Part shown: one piece after another, positions 53,520 to 63,115 of the stretch | How positions within the stretch are numbered: the first letter of the stretch is position 1 | How the letters are laid out: each line of letters opens with the position of its first letter | Notes under the pieces: model-generated | What the model saw: the letters and a program-made list of their open reading frames with translations, nothing else | What the model was told of the DNA's origin: nothing | Database searches by the model: none | Program-made: the position numbers and the translations under genes | NCBI RefSeq assembly: GCF_027921745.1 | Contig: NC_079240.1 | Coordinates: forward strand, 55,001-119,000 | DNA length: 64,000 nt | Source of the DNA: Schizosaccharomyces osmophilus | Taxonomy: Eukaryota; Ascomycota; Schizosaccharomycetes; Schizosaccharomycetales; Schizosaccharomycetaceae | Direction of reading: 5' to 3'

Positions 53520-54987
53520 ATGAGTTTAAACAAAAAAGCAAAATCGCGACCAAGGCCACCCATGGATCCATCGAACACTGCCAAGCGTAGGGCTGCCCGA
53601 TCAGCTCGTTTTTCTTCGGGGACCGATTTAAAGTATCAGACGTTACGGAAATCAAGGATGAAAGAACAAGAAGCTTTTGAAGCCCAACAATCCAAACATT
53701 GGCAAGAAAGCACCATTTTGGTCGGCACTTGTACTCAAATGTGTCCGGAGTTTGAAGTTGCCGAAAGAACGATACAAAAGTCCATTCATCCTTATGAAAA
53801 ACATCCAGAAACTCACCAACCTGATCCCGAGTTTACTGTTAAAGCTTACCATCGTCCTGCCGCTGGAAAAGGTCCCATCCTACCTTCCGATGTTCGGCCT
53901 CCAGCCATTTTGAGAAAAACAACCGAGTATCTTCTTCAACAAGTACTGCGGAAACATCCTTTTCACGAAGCACACGCTTTTGTGCGTGATCGGACTCGTG
54001 CTATACGCCAGGATTTTTCTGTACAATCTTCGTTTACGAATGAATCGATTTATTGTCACGAACTAATTGCACGATTTCACATCGTTTCATTGCATGAGCT
54101 AAAAGGTCAACCCGCTTTTAGCTCGCAGCAAGAAATCGAACAATTGTCAAAAGGTACGGTTTTAAACCCCTTCACTTCATCTAACTAATCAAATCGCTAG
54201 TTCTCTATACCCTTGGGCAATTATATGACTACAAACGAATGAAAAATCAAGCTAATCGACATGAACCCGAATTTCGTGCCTACATGGTTTTACTAAGCTT
54301 AGGCGATCCTGCAATATCCGTTGAGACGTTATCGTGGTCTCCGGACTTGATAGAAAAGCCAATTGTTCAAACGGCGTTGGCCCTTCATTCTTATGCACAG
54401 AGGAATAACCATACAGAGCAGAGATTTAAACATGTTGATTTGTCTCTAATTTCTTCTACAAATACTGAAGCTGCTCCAAATTTTTACACAAGGTTTTTCA
54501 AAGTTGCTAAAGGTTTCAAAACTACCTTTTTAATGGCGTGTATATTAGACATGTTTCTTCCTTCTTTACGTACTGGTGCGTTGAAGGCAATGAAAAAATC
54601 GTATCTTTCTGCTCATGCAAATATTCCTTTTTCTGATCTTTTAAGAATCCTTTCCCTCCCTCGTAATGAGGAGCTCATAAAAATCTGCAAGAGTCATGGT
54701 CTTCAAATAGAGTTTACAGATGAGCAACCGTTGTCTGTGATTTTAAATAAGAGAGCTTTAATTCATGGTATGTTGTGTCTTCCTATGCTTAATTAACCTG
54801 TTGAATAGATCCTTTACCGGAAGACAATGAATACTCGTATCTGGCTAATACGAAACACCCCAAGATATCGATTTCAAACATTATATGCGTCGCAAGTGAT
54901 CATGCAAAACTGCAAAGGCGCCGTTCAAAGAAAGACCCACGAAAGAATTCTTCTTCTAAACGGGGGAGTAATCCTAAAATCCTCTAG
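53520..54987 (+). CDS. SAC3/GANP-domain protein (mRNA export or processing factor)
   Basis: Three exons, 53520-54153, 54201-54767 and 54809-54987, join across introns of 47 and 41 nt to give 459 residues. The N-terminus is basic and disordered. The SAC3 signature [15 protein letters not shown] is at about 68-82, followed by the helical SAC3/GANP domain to about 390. It ends in a basic tail ([18 protein letters not shown]). The size fits the smaller Thp3/SAC3D1-like members more than the large Sac3 of TREX-2. Expected role is in nuclear mRNA export or splicing-linked processing. The splice reading [19 protein letters not shown] and [15 protein letters not shown] restores the conserved domain. 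I recall S. pombe SPCC70.06. Confidence 0.9.
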
Positions 54988-55178
54988 TCTTCAGGTCAGC
55001 TTGGTTGCTGTTAATGATTTCTTTTTTTGGACACAAATTTATTGCATTTATAGAAAAACTATATTTACGAATAAGCATTCATTTAGTGGGTATGTAAGGC
55101 CGAGTAAACCAAAAATAATCATAAAAAAAAATCCATTCTAAAAATTTAAAACCCAAATATCAACCAAACGCAACTAAT

Positions 55179-55916
55179 TTAAAGCGTTTCTAAAGCTTTG
55201 GATACATCTACTTGATCTACTAGGTTCATGATTCGAGAATGAACAGTTTCCAGGCTGGTTGAGGCGTCCAAGGTGATAAAACTCAAACTCTCTTCTGTAT
55301 ATTCTCGTTCAATGCGCTCAAAATTTTTCTCAACCTTTTTTTGCATTTCAATGTTCTCGTAACGCTCCTCTCCGTACTGACCGCGTTTCGCAGCAACCTC
55401 GGGAGAAATATGCAGGAAAATTACAAGATCTGGACGTAGTAAACCGCGATCAGGACTCTTGCACCATTCCCAATTGAGTCCCTAGAATGGTTAGTACAAT
55501 GGCTTGCAAAGGCATACAAAAACATTAGAACAACGTACTTTAGCGGCAGAGAAGGCAATCCCAGAAAAGGCATAACGGTCCAAGATACATGTTACACCCG
55601 ATTGAATTTTTGATTGGATATCTTCAATAAGTTCCCATCGGTTCGCTGAGAAAAGTAAGTGAATGACTTGGTCACTAAGCTGACTAGTTTCTTTTAAATA
55701 TGCGTCAATTTTTTTTCCAATGGCGGTGGTTCGATCTAACTATTAGCAAAACAAACAAACTCTCAAACACGTTTCGATTATACCTGGAAACTTATAGAGT
55801 TGGACCTTTTTGCCCTTGGATTGCAATTTTTCCATTAATATTTGACATTGAGTTGACTTTCCTGACCGGTCCAACCCTTCAATGACAACTAAAGAACCTC
55901 TATTTTGAGCACTCAT
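55179..55916 (-). CDS. tmp1: Thymidylate kinase
   Basis: Three exons, 55916-55784, 55735-55539 and 55481-55179, join across introns of 48 and 56 nt to give 210 residues. It phosphorylates dTMP to dTDP for DNA synthesis. The P-loop is [10 protein letters not shown] (13-22). The joined text [16 protein letters not shown] is the dTMP-binding D-R-x-T motif, interrupted exactly by intron 1. The [14 protein letters not shown] motif ends at intron 2, and [20 protein letters not shown] follows. The start at 55916 gives [14 protein letters not shown], as usual for the family. It converges with the SAC3-domain gene, with only about 190 bp between stop codons. S. pombe SPCC70.07c is the counterpart I recall. 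Confidence 0.95.
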
Positions 55917-56419
55917 CTCCGGAAGTACAAGATGGTTAAGTTGTTGTAAGTTAATCTGTAAAGATTTTATAATTGTGGATAAATAAAAGAGAAACAAAAA
56001 ATTTGTGAAAAGAACGTATAGGGCCAACTAAAGAAAGGAGCGTTACCCACTGGACTATAGATGAGTTTGAAAAGTTGAATTTTAAAGGTCCCATATAAAT
56101 AAACCTATGTGAGAAAACAGGATTGTAAATAATGAAGTTAGATATACATTATATGACGCCAAAAGAATAAAAACTACCAAATTTATTTAACCGTGGAGAC
56201 GAAGTATTAAATATGCAAAAGTAGTTGATTCATGAAAAATCTATTCCTGTAAGCGTTCTTTTTAGCATAGAATAAGGATTTACCTCTTGATTAAAATTTG
56301 TATTTCTTTATTTTGTGAATAAAAAAGGTGACTTAGTTTCATTTCAACAATCGTCAATATGTAATACTGAGACGTTCAAACTCTAAGGAGGGCCAAGTTG
56401 GTTCAAGGATAATTATCTA
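55917..56419. other. Spacer upstream of tmp1
   Basis: AT-rich. It should carry the tmp1 promoter and the methyltransferase 3' UTR. The ACGCGT MluI cell-cycle box that might be expected upstream of tmp1 is not seen. Confidence 0.4.
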
Positions 56420-57401
56420 TCATTTCTTAATTGCAACAAAGCGCAAACGGCGATATTGCAAGTACCAGTCTCCAGTTTCTGTGCAGTCCACCCATAACAA
56501 GGCTTGATAAACACGTTCTCGAAGGGTTTCCTTCAAATCAGGAAATGCATCATAAAAAGTGTGAGCAAATGTATCTAGCCAATCGCGAACATCGCGATTT
56601 AAATAAGTTGGACGATTTACATTTTCAGTGAAAGTGATTTCAAACCCAGCTTCCTTTAACATTGTTGTATACGCTATTCGAAGTTAGTGATTGAATTATA
56701 AAGTTAAGTAAAAAGCAGAAAGCGTAAGCAACATCCATGCTAAATCATTACCTTGTTCAGTTCCAAAGTACCAAGGGTTAGCTTCATCAATCTGCTCTTT
56801 AGGGATTCCATGGTCTAGTAGTACAGTGTAGATGCTAGTTACTACTTCTGAAACATTACCAAAAGCTAATAATGCTCACTTTAGTATGTGTAAAGGACGC
56901 CGCAGCAATCGAAATGATTCATAGTCGAGATCCACTTACCTCCGCATTCAGCAACAAAGCGACCACCGGGACGAAGGACACGAGCTATACCCTGAAAAAC
57001 AGTACTCCTTTCGTTGGGATTTCGCAAAATCCAATGCAAAGCAGCATTACTAAAGACGGCGTCAAACCCTTTCGATGAAAATTCAGTTGCACTTGCAAGG
57101 TTTTCTCCTGCAACTACATATGCTTCCAATCCTTTTTGCTTTGCCGATTGAATCATGGATTGGCTGGAATCAATTCCAGTAATGTGTTTACACTGCGATG
57201 CCAGATTTTGAGTTAAGACACCATCACCGCATCCCAAGTCAAGAACAACATCCTGGGATGTTAAAGCTAGTCTTTGAACGATTTCTTTCGTGAGTGCAGG
57301 AACAAAGGCAGCGTTTTTCTGATAAGTTTCAGCTGACCTAAAGTCATTGTCAGAAACTTTTGCACATGAATTGCTCGAGTTTACCAAAAATCTCTTCCCA
57401 T
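56420..57401 (-). CDS. Class I SAM-dependent methyltransferase
   Basis: Four exons, 57401-57385, 57337-56940, 56865-56752 and 56673-56420, join across introns of 47, 74 and 78 nt to give 260 residues. The first coding exon is only 17 nt and supplies MGRDF, leading into WSAETYQKNAAFVPALTKEI. The SAM-binding motif I is VVLDLGCGDGVLTQ (36-49). Later motifs are GIDSSQSMI, FDAVFSNAALHWI and VLRPGGRFVAECG, in the ubiquinone/menaquinone-methylase and trans-aconitate-methylase style. The substrate is not known. A longer uninterrupted frame starting near 57387 lacks an ATG and gives unlike residues. S. pombe SPCC70.08c is the counterpart I recall. Confidence 0.9.
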
Positions 57402-58565
57402 TTTAGACATAAAAAGGAATTCAATGAGTAACGGTCAAAATATGTGAGTAGTGTTTGATGCAAACCCTTTTGTCATTACAAAAGGCGAGTTAGATAATCT
57501 TAAGATCTTGAACGATAGAAATAAGGACCAACCATGCTCTTAAGAAATTCAATAGTTCTTTGTTTTTTAAGCTGAAATCGAAGAGTCCAAAAAGGACGTG
57601 ACTTAACAGAGGTTGATCTATAGAAAGTAGGCATATTTAATTCTCTTTGTAAAATTGAAAAGAGACAATGCTTGAATCGTGATCTTGTACCGTAACAAGT
57701 CTTGCTTTCCGGTGTCTACGCCCAAGAAACCCTTTTATGGTAAATTCAAGCAAAACATCACCATTTTAAATTTTAGAAGTAATTCTGAATTCATTGTTCT
57801 TGTAAAAAAAAAAAGTGTAAGCATATCAAACATTCAGTTCATGTTTCCACATTTGTTATTGATAAAGTAAACGATGAACATGCTTATTTGCAACAAGTAT
57901 TCGTCGTTTTTACTCATGATGTTTAAATATTTATGAAAGTAAGCCGATTTATATACATTAACTTGCTACAAATGGTATTTCATCTCTTCACTTGTCGATT
58001 TTTTAAAATGCTTACATCGGTGATTCTCGAAAATGGAATATCGTGTTCATTCCTACGAAAGCTCGCTGCGGTAGTTTTTGTAATACTGGTACAAAGAAAT
58101 TTCTTTTCATTTTCACTGTTGATTTCCATATATCTAGTTGTCGAGAGGCTAACCTTCAAATGCAGTTTTTAAAAATTCGACGAAGGGTGCAATTTGGTAT
58201 TCCAAATAGCTTGTGCAATGATTTTGCAGGATCATACTGGACAATGGAAAAAGGGTTGCTCCTACACACATTTCCCGATATTGACTCTGCTTTATTTAAA
58301 CCTATATCTAGTGCAAACAAACAATGTCAACTCATACATTGAAATTGTCTGCTTACTTGTTTATCATTATCACATTCTAATGCCAATATGAAGCCGTATT
58401 TTAACATATCATAACAACATTCATATTACCATATTCATTATTTCATGCAAAGACCATAATTCCAATTTCCAGAAGATGCGTATGCGTAGCGGTTGATTGA
58501 TAATACGTTTTATACGATCCCAGTTTCATAAACGTTACGTTTCACCAACAAAATTATCTAGATGT
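57402..58565. other. Gene-free stretch between methyltransferase and mug9-like gene
   Basis: About 1.2 kb of AT-rich DNA. Small frames at 57679-58391 are composition artefacts without protein-like features. It should include the methyltransferase promoter and the 3' UTR of the next gene. Confidence 0.45.
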
Positions 58566-59298
58566 TTAGTTTAAAACATTTTGAACAAACTGTTTTAGTT
58601 TATGTTTTAGCTCATGCTTGTGTGAAGGCGATGCAACGGAGTTTAAAGACACCAAGGATTGATTTAAGACGGCTGGTTTACGAAAGTAACCATTGCTAGC
58701 CGCTGCACATAGCATGTCGGAAGAAATAGAGTTTGAGCCAGCTGTTGGCTCGCCCTCCTGTTTCTTTTCCATCAGCACTGGTATTTCCGGACAACTGTCT
58801 CGTTCGTCGATAGATGCTTCAACAGAAGGTACCGTACTCAAGGGTCTCAAAATGCTTTTAGCAGAAGAACGTTGGCTTGCTAAAATCGAGGTGTCTTGTT
58901 GCTTCTTTATAGTTGGATAACGGTCTTTTAAAGAAGAACTCGGTTTTAAATTTGACAATCGTGCTGCATGGGTATTTTGGTCAGGCTTTCTTCCATCAAT
59001 AACGTTGTTCCATGCACGAATTGTTTCTAAAGGTCTTTCATATTTCCAACGAGTCGGATTATTGGAGTCTGGTTCTAAATCACCATTTCACGGTTAGCAC
59101 ATACTTCTTCCTATACTTTCTATAAAGCAATAAAAAGTTTGATGCCTTACGGTAAATACTTTTCCCAGAGTAGTCTCGTTTCAGATATCGTTTACATAGT
59201 TTCGTAGATTCACGATTTACACGAGCATACGGTTCTAATTCTACTAAAGGTAAGGAGGGATTATCGAATTCACAAGAATCAGGTCCTGTTACTCTCAT
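58566..59298 (-). CDS. mug9: DUF2406-like protein, mug9 position
   Basis: Two exons, 59298-59151 and 59074-58566, join across a 76-nt intron (donor GTAAGG, branch GCTAAC, acceptor TTTAG) to give 218 residues. The splice produces KRDYSGKSIYQPDSNNPTRW, leading directly into KYERPLETIRAWNNVIDG. That matches the D-P-D-x-x-N-P-T-R-x-x-W-E-R-P-L-D-T-I-R-x-F-E-x-x-I-D signature I know from fungal DUF2406 proteins. The remainder is polar and Ser-rich, ending in a basic helix KHELKHKLKQFVQNVL. Function is unknown. Gene order suggests the S. pombe meiotically upregulated gene mug9 (SPCC70.09c); the symbol rests on position and memory. More 5' exons are possible. Confidence 0.65.
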
Positions 59299-60079
59299 CA
59301 GTTTTCTTCTGAACAATTCTCTTGATCTTGTTTCTAGAATTCTCTAACACAAAGATGTTGGTAGTTGACAAGTTCTCTTTCTCGTGTGAATTCTTTGTAT
59401 GCAGATTCACGCGTCAGCCCTTTCCTTAAGACAAAGAAGCGGAATTTGAATTTATTTGAAACAACAATTTGGAACGAAACTCTCCCTAAATAAAAGATAA
59501 TAAAATAGGGCCTTATGAGCTTCTTTGAGACGTGCTTCAAGCGTCGAGTACTCATGGTGAAAACCCTACCGATGAAGCTTTTAAAGGATTTTTTAAGAGA
59601 TGCCGTATGTCCTCCAAAACGAATAGACACTTTTCTTTTATAAGGAGAGGGCAATGAGGTCCAGAATCTGGCAAGTTCAAGTTTCACGTTTGCTCATGGA
59701 CAATTGACACCTATGGAGCAAAATTCAAGAACGGATACAAAATTTTTGTTAATCTTTAAAGAAATCCCTTTTTTAAAGAGTGAAACCGAACAAAACGATC
59801 GTTTTGTATTGAACTGCCTTCCCATTTACGTCAAAGAACAGCTAAGTATATCCTGCATAAACGCTCGGTTCCAGAAGCTTTCAACTGCTTTGCTTATTAT
59901 AACTCTTCTTTTGTTTTGTTATTCTCTCTGTTTTCTATGGTTTCATGTTCGGTTGATCACCCGTCTATACCATGAACAAGTCTATCGTTTAACCATTACG
60001 CCTCTCACTTCATCATAACAAAAAAGCGAGCTAGAACAGCACAAACGCTCGTTTATTTACATTAATATTTCAATTGAAT
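59299..60079. other. Intergenic region, with a doubtful small membrane ORF
   Basis: A 101-codon frame at 59713-60018 has one good hydrophobic segment (STALLIITLLLFCYSLCFLW), but no other support. Its stop lies about 60 bp before the next start codon. I leave it as a possible upstream ORF and not a gene. Confidence 0.35.
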
Positions 60080-60532
60080 ATGTTTTTCTTTGTTTTTGCT
60101 GGGTTTGCCCTCATTGCACTCGTTGTTTCAATTGTTATGATGATTCATAGTTATTTTCTCAAACGTCGTCAAAAAGCTGCAGGTCAAGCAAAGACCACCT
60201 CTCACACCAGACCCTCCGAATCGGGCACTGTTCCAAGCAGTCAGCATGGGGATTCGTTGCAGACTGAAACTGTCATGGGATTTCCTGGTCAGTCTCCTGG
60301 CCATTATACAACTACGTATCGCCATCCAGAGGACGGGACAAGAACAACCGTTACTGAAAATCAGCCTGAAGAAATTCCTCCTCCATATTCGGCTGCTGTC
60401 CGAGAGAGTGCGCCGGGTTCACCGGACCTTTCTGAGAGCCTAAGAGGAGAAGGTGAAATTACACCCAGAGTTAGTCACGAAAGACCCCGGTCTCCTCCTC
60501 CTGTTTATTTACCTCCGGAGGAAATGGTTTAA
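60080..60532 (+). CDS. Single-pass membrane protein with PY motif
   Basis: A 150-residue protein. Residues 1-25 form one membrane helix (FFFVFAGFALIALVVSIVMM), followed by a basic stop-transfer patch (KRRQKAAGQ), so the long polar tail should face the cytosol. The tail contains PPPYS (about 98-102), a PY motif that binds WW domains of NEDD4-type ubiquitin ligases such as Pub1, and a second PPPVY near the end. This architecture resembles adaptors that bring the ligase to membrane cargo. I start at ATG 60080. I recall S. pombe SPCC70.10, a genus-specific gene, at this place. Confidence 0.75.
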   Translation: MFFFVFAGFALIALVVSIVMMIHSYFLKRRQKAAGQAKTTSHTRPSESGTVPSSQHGDSLQTETVMGFPGQSPGHYTTTYRHPEDGTRTTVTENQPEEIPPPYSAAVRESAPGSPDLSESLRGEGEITPRVSHERPRSPPPVYLPPEEMV

Positions 60533-61027
60533 TTGCGTCGAATATGTTGTTCATCAAATCTTTCTTCCTTCAACTACAGGTTTCAGGTTTCTGTGTTCGA
60601 AGTATATTGTTAATTTACTAAATTATTACTTTTTGCTTTACTGCAGTTTTCTTCTCTGCCATCATTATTTGCATGGCAGGTTAACAAACTTTTTCTAATG
60701 ATACGAATATTTATGGATTCTCGGTTTTTTAACGGTTTTATGATTCTTGTTTTTTTTGGGCTTTTAAGAATTACAATTTGTTTTGTTTTTATTTTGTTTT
60801 AATTCACTTATGCCCGTCTGTTTTAGTAATACTTAGTATGGAATTAATTCTCTATTTATTAAAAGTCGCTATGCTACTTTTCGTAAAAGTAAAGTTCATC
60901 TCCAGTTTTCGTTACTAATTTCTTAGTTACTTATTTTAAACGATAAGTTTGTGCATTCTGTATGAGGTCAACGATAATAATGTCCAACATGAAAAACAAA
61001 AATGCACCCATTTCTTTACCTATGGCT
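60533..61027. other. Convergent spacer
   Basis: T-rich 3' UTR sequence of the two converging genes; no RNA gene seen. Confidence 0.45.
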
Positions 61028-62089
61028 CTATTTTTCTAACGTATAACTGTAGACTCGGGAGAAAACGTAGTCTCGATGATGTGTTAAAGGAAATTCAGTT
61101 GTCTCAAAGATTTCATTGTCAACGGCATAGAAGAAGACCCATTTTAAACGATTTCCTTTAGCTTGTAAGCTTTGTGCGTATGTATAAGCCCGACCGCCAG
61201 CGGGATGTGAAAGCAAAATTTGGCCAGCCGGAGACATTGACCATGTAGCCATGCAAGCAACTTCTCCATTACTAAAAGCTGGATTCGAAGAGGAAGGTGT
61301 GAAAAAAGAAGACTGGTGCCGATCGAAGTTTCGAACAATGAGACCTGGTTCCGTATTGGTTCGGAAAACCATACAAGTTCCATCTGGATAAAACCGAAGG
61401 TAACGATAATAAGATATTAAATGGACAGGTTGGTTCCAACTGGTATCACTAGTTCCTGGTCGAAAATATCTGCAGACAGAGATATAACAGCCATCAAATC
61501 GAATTCGAGGTTTTCTTAAATACATCTCCTTCCAGATTTGATGATATACAGAAGACAGCTCTTCTTCTATGCTTTCCTTTGTTTGTTGCCATTCGTTCTG
61601 TTGGTAACTAAAATAACAAAATTGGCGATAAAGTGAATCTGCTCGACACGCCTTCGCAAGCAGCTTGCAGCTTTGGGCTATACGAGGTAGATAAGACAAA
61701 TCGTTCAAGTTTTCAAAACAGTGCTCTACTATGAGCAGCAGAACCTCATCTGGAAGCTTGAGTATGAATGGCGGTGCCACGGAGAGCTGAGTCAGTTTAT
61801 TCGCTAGCTCATCTTCCTGACTATTATTGATTGATTCTTCTTCAGAGACCAGTTTACGATCCTCTTCATTCTGCTCTTTTCTGTTTTGAATCGCCAAGCG
61901 CTCTAATCGACGATATATTACCTCCACATCCTCGTGAATTTTATGAGCCCAACGATATCTGTTTAAAGAGTTGCCAATATCACCTTGTTTTTCAAATTCA
62001 ACGGCTTCTTTATAATGAAGTAAAGCTTCCTTAAGGATGTCACTATCTGGACATTCTTTAAGATCGTTTAATAAACGTTTTTCTTCCAT
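61028..62089 (-). CDS. pof7: F-box protein Pof7 (FBXO9/Hrt3 type)
   Basis: A complete, intronless 353-residue F-box protein. The N-terminal helices (about 20-62, ALLHYKEAVEFEKQGDIGNS) form a TPR/MIT-like unit. The F-box lies at about 110-150 (LKLPDEVLLLIVEHCFENLN, then ARIAQSCKLLAKACRADSLY-like text). The C-terminal part is the conserved FBXO9 region with KPRIRFDGCYISVCRYFRPG, the LRFYPDGTCMVFRTNTEPG segment and the final FSRVYSYTLEK. It should act as the substrate receptor of an SCF ubiquitin ligase through Skp1. Symbol assigned from family and from S. pombe Pof7 being the FBXO9-like member as I recall it. Confidence 0.88.
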   Translation of the reverse strand: MEEKRLLNDLKECPDSDILKEALLHYKEAVEFEKQGDIGNSLNRYRWAHKIHEDVEVIYRRLERLAIQNRKEQNEEDRKLVSEEESINNSQEDELANKLTQLSVAPPFILKLPDEVLLLIVEHCFENLNDLSYLPRIAQSCKLLAKACRADSLYRQFCYFSYQQNEWQQTKESIEEELSSVYHQIWKEMYLRKPRIRFDGCYISVCRYFRPGTSDTSWNQPVHLISYYRYLRFYPDGTCMVFRTNTEPGLIVRNFDRHQSSFFTPSSSNPAFSNGEVACMATWSMSPAGQILLSHPAGGRAYTYAQSLQAKGNRLKWVFFYAVDNEIFETTEFPLTHHRDYVFSRVYSYTLEK

Positions 62090-63115
62090 TTAGACAAAAA
62101 CAAAAATAAGATTTAAAACTTCAAAAATATAATCAAGTTACCCGTTTCTCAACTATGCGCAAATCGAAAATAATACAACTTTTTTAATTATTTAAGCAAT
62201 GTTATAGGACTCCATTCCAGGAAAAATCATTTAATGAAATTTTTTTTAACTTCAGGTTAGTTCATGTTAAAAAGGTTGCTTGCAATAACTCTTGGAATGC
62301 AAAATTTGAAATATTGGGGTATATACAATGAGAAGGAATAAGAGTGGCGCCCAAGAATGTGAAGGTCGAGGTTTTAAGCTAATGAATGTTCGGCTTACTG
62401 AATTCTGTTATATTCCTGTTTTCATTCAAACATAGAGGCTATAACTCTTGTTAAATGGGTGATTAAATTGGTTGCATTCGAAACCGACTTTAAGAAGTGA
62501 CACCAAATACACTAATTAAAATTCATATTTTAATGCTAGTTTAATTAATTTACTTGAATGGTTAGAATAAAGCTAGAGTAATCATGAATGAAGACTCGTC
62601 GACTTTGCAATATTCGTTCTTTTAGTTAGGCCCGTGCTTCGCCTCCGCGACTTGATTTGAAACAATAGTAGCTATATATAATCATATGAAACATATTCTA
62701 CTGCCTGTTACTATTATTATAAACGAAAAAGAGAAACCTCCAAAGCAGACGTAACTAAGTATAGATATTCACCTTCGTTTACATAGTAATTCATTCTAAT
62801 GCAGAGTGTCATCCTTTATAGATCAGTATATATACTACCACTGCGAAATGTTAGCGGAAAATGTTCATAAACTTCTAAACAGTTTGTAATTATATTGCTA
62901 AAACCATTCCTTTCCCTAGTTAATATACACTCTATATGATATAGGAACTTTACGAATCAAGCCGGTTCGCTAACATTTCCAAGTGGTCTCATTTTTAAAA
63001 AAAACCAACTTTTTATTTCATTCTTTTACTTAGTGAGTGCGACTTGTCAATTTAGACCCATAAATCTAACGTTTAGTTTTTTCCTTTCAGCTTCCCTTTT
63101 TTATCCTATTCAAAT
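62090..63115. other. Intergenic region upstream of pof7
   Basis: AT-rich, with no coding frame. It contains the 135-bp inverted-repeat unit at 62845-62979 and presumably the pof7 promoter and the utp25 3' UTR. Confidence 0.45.
62845..62979. repeat. Unit bounded by 12-bp perfect inverted repeats
   Basis: GAAATGTTAGCG at 62845-62856 is matched by its exact reverse complement CGCTAACATTTC at 62968-62979. The inner ends TGTTAGCG...CGCTAACA also satisfy the TG...CA rule of LTRs. It could be a small solo LTR of another family or a MITE-like element. No target duplication is evident. Confidence 0.5.

Noticed and set aside
59334-59687. 117-codon minus frame upstream of the mug9-like gene
   Set aside because: Could hold a 5' exon of that gene, but I found no splice reading that improves the protein; as a separate gene it has no support.
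59713-60018. 101-codon frame with one hydrophobic helix
   Set aside because: A single hydrophobic stretch in T-rich DNA is expected by chance; no second line of evidence.
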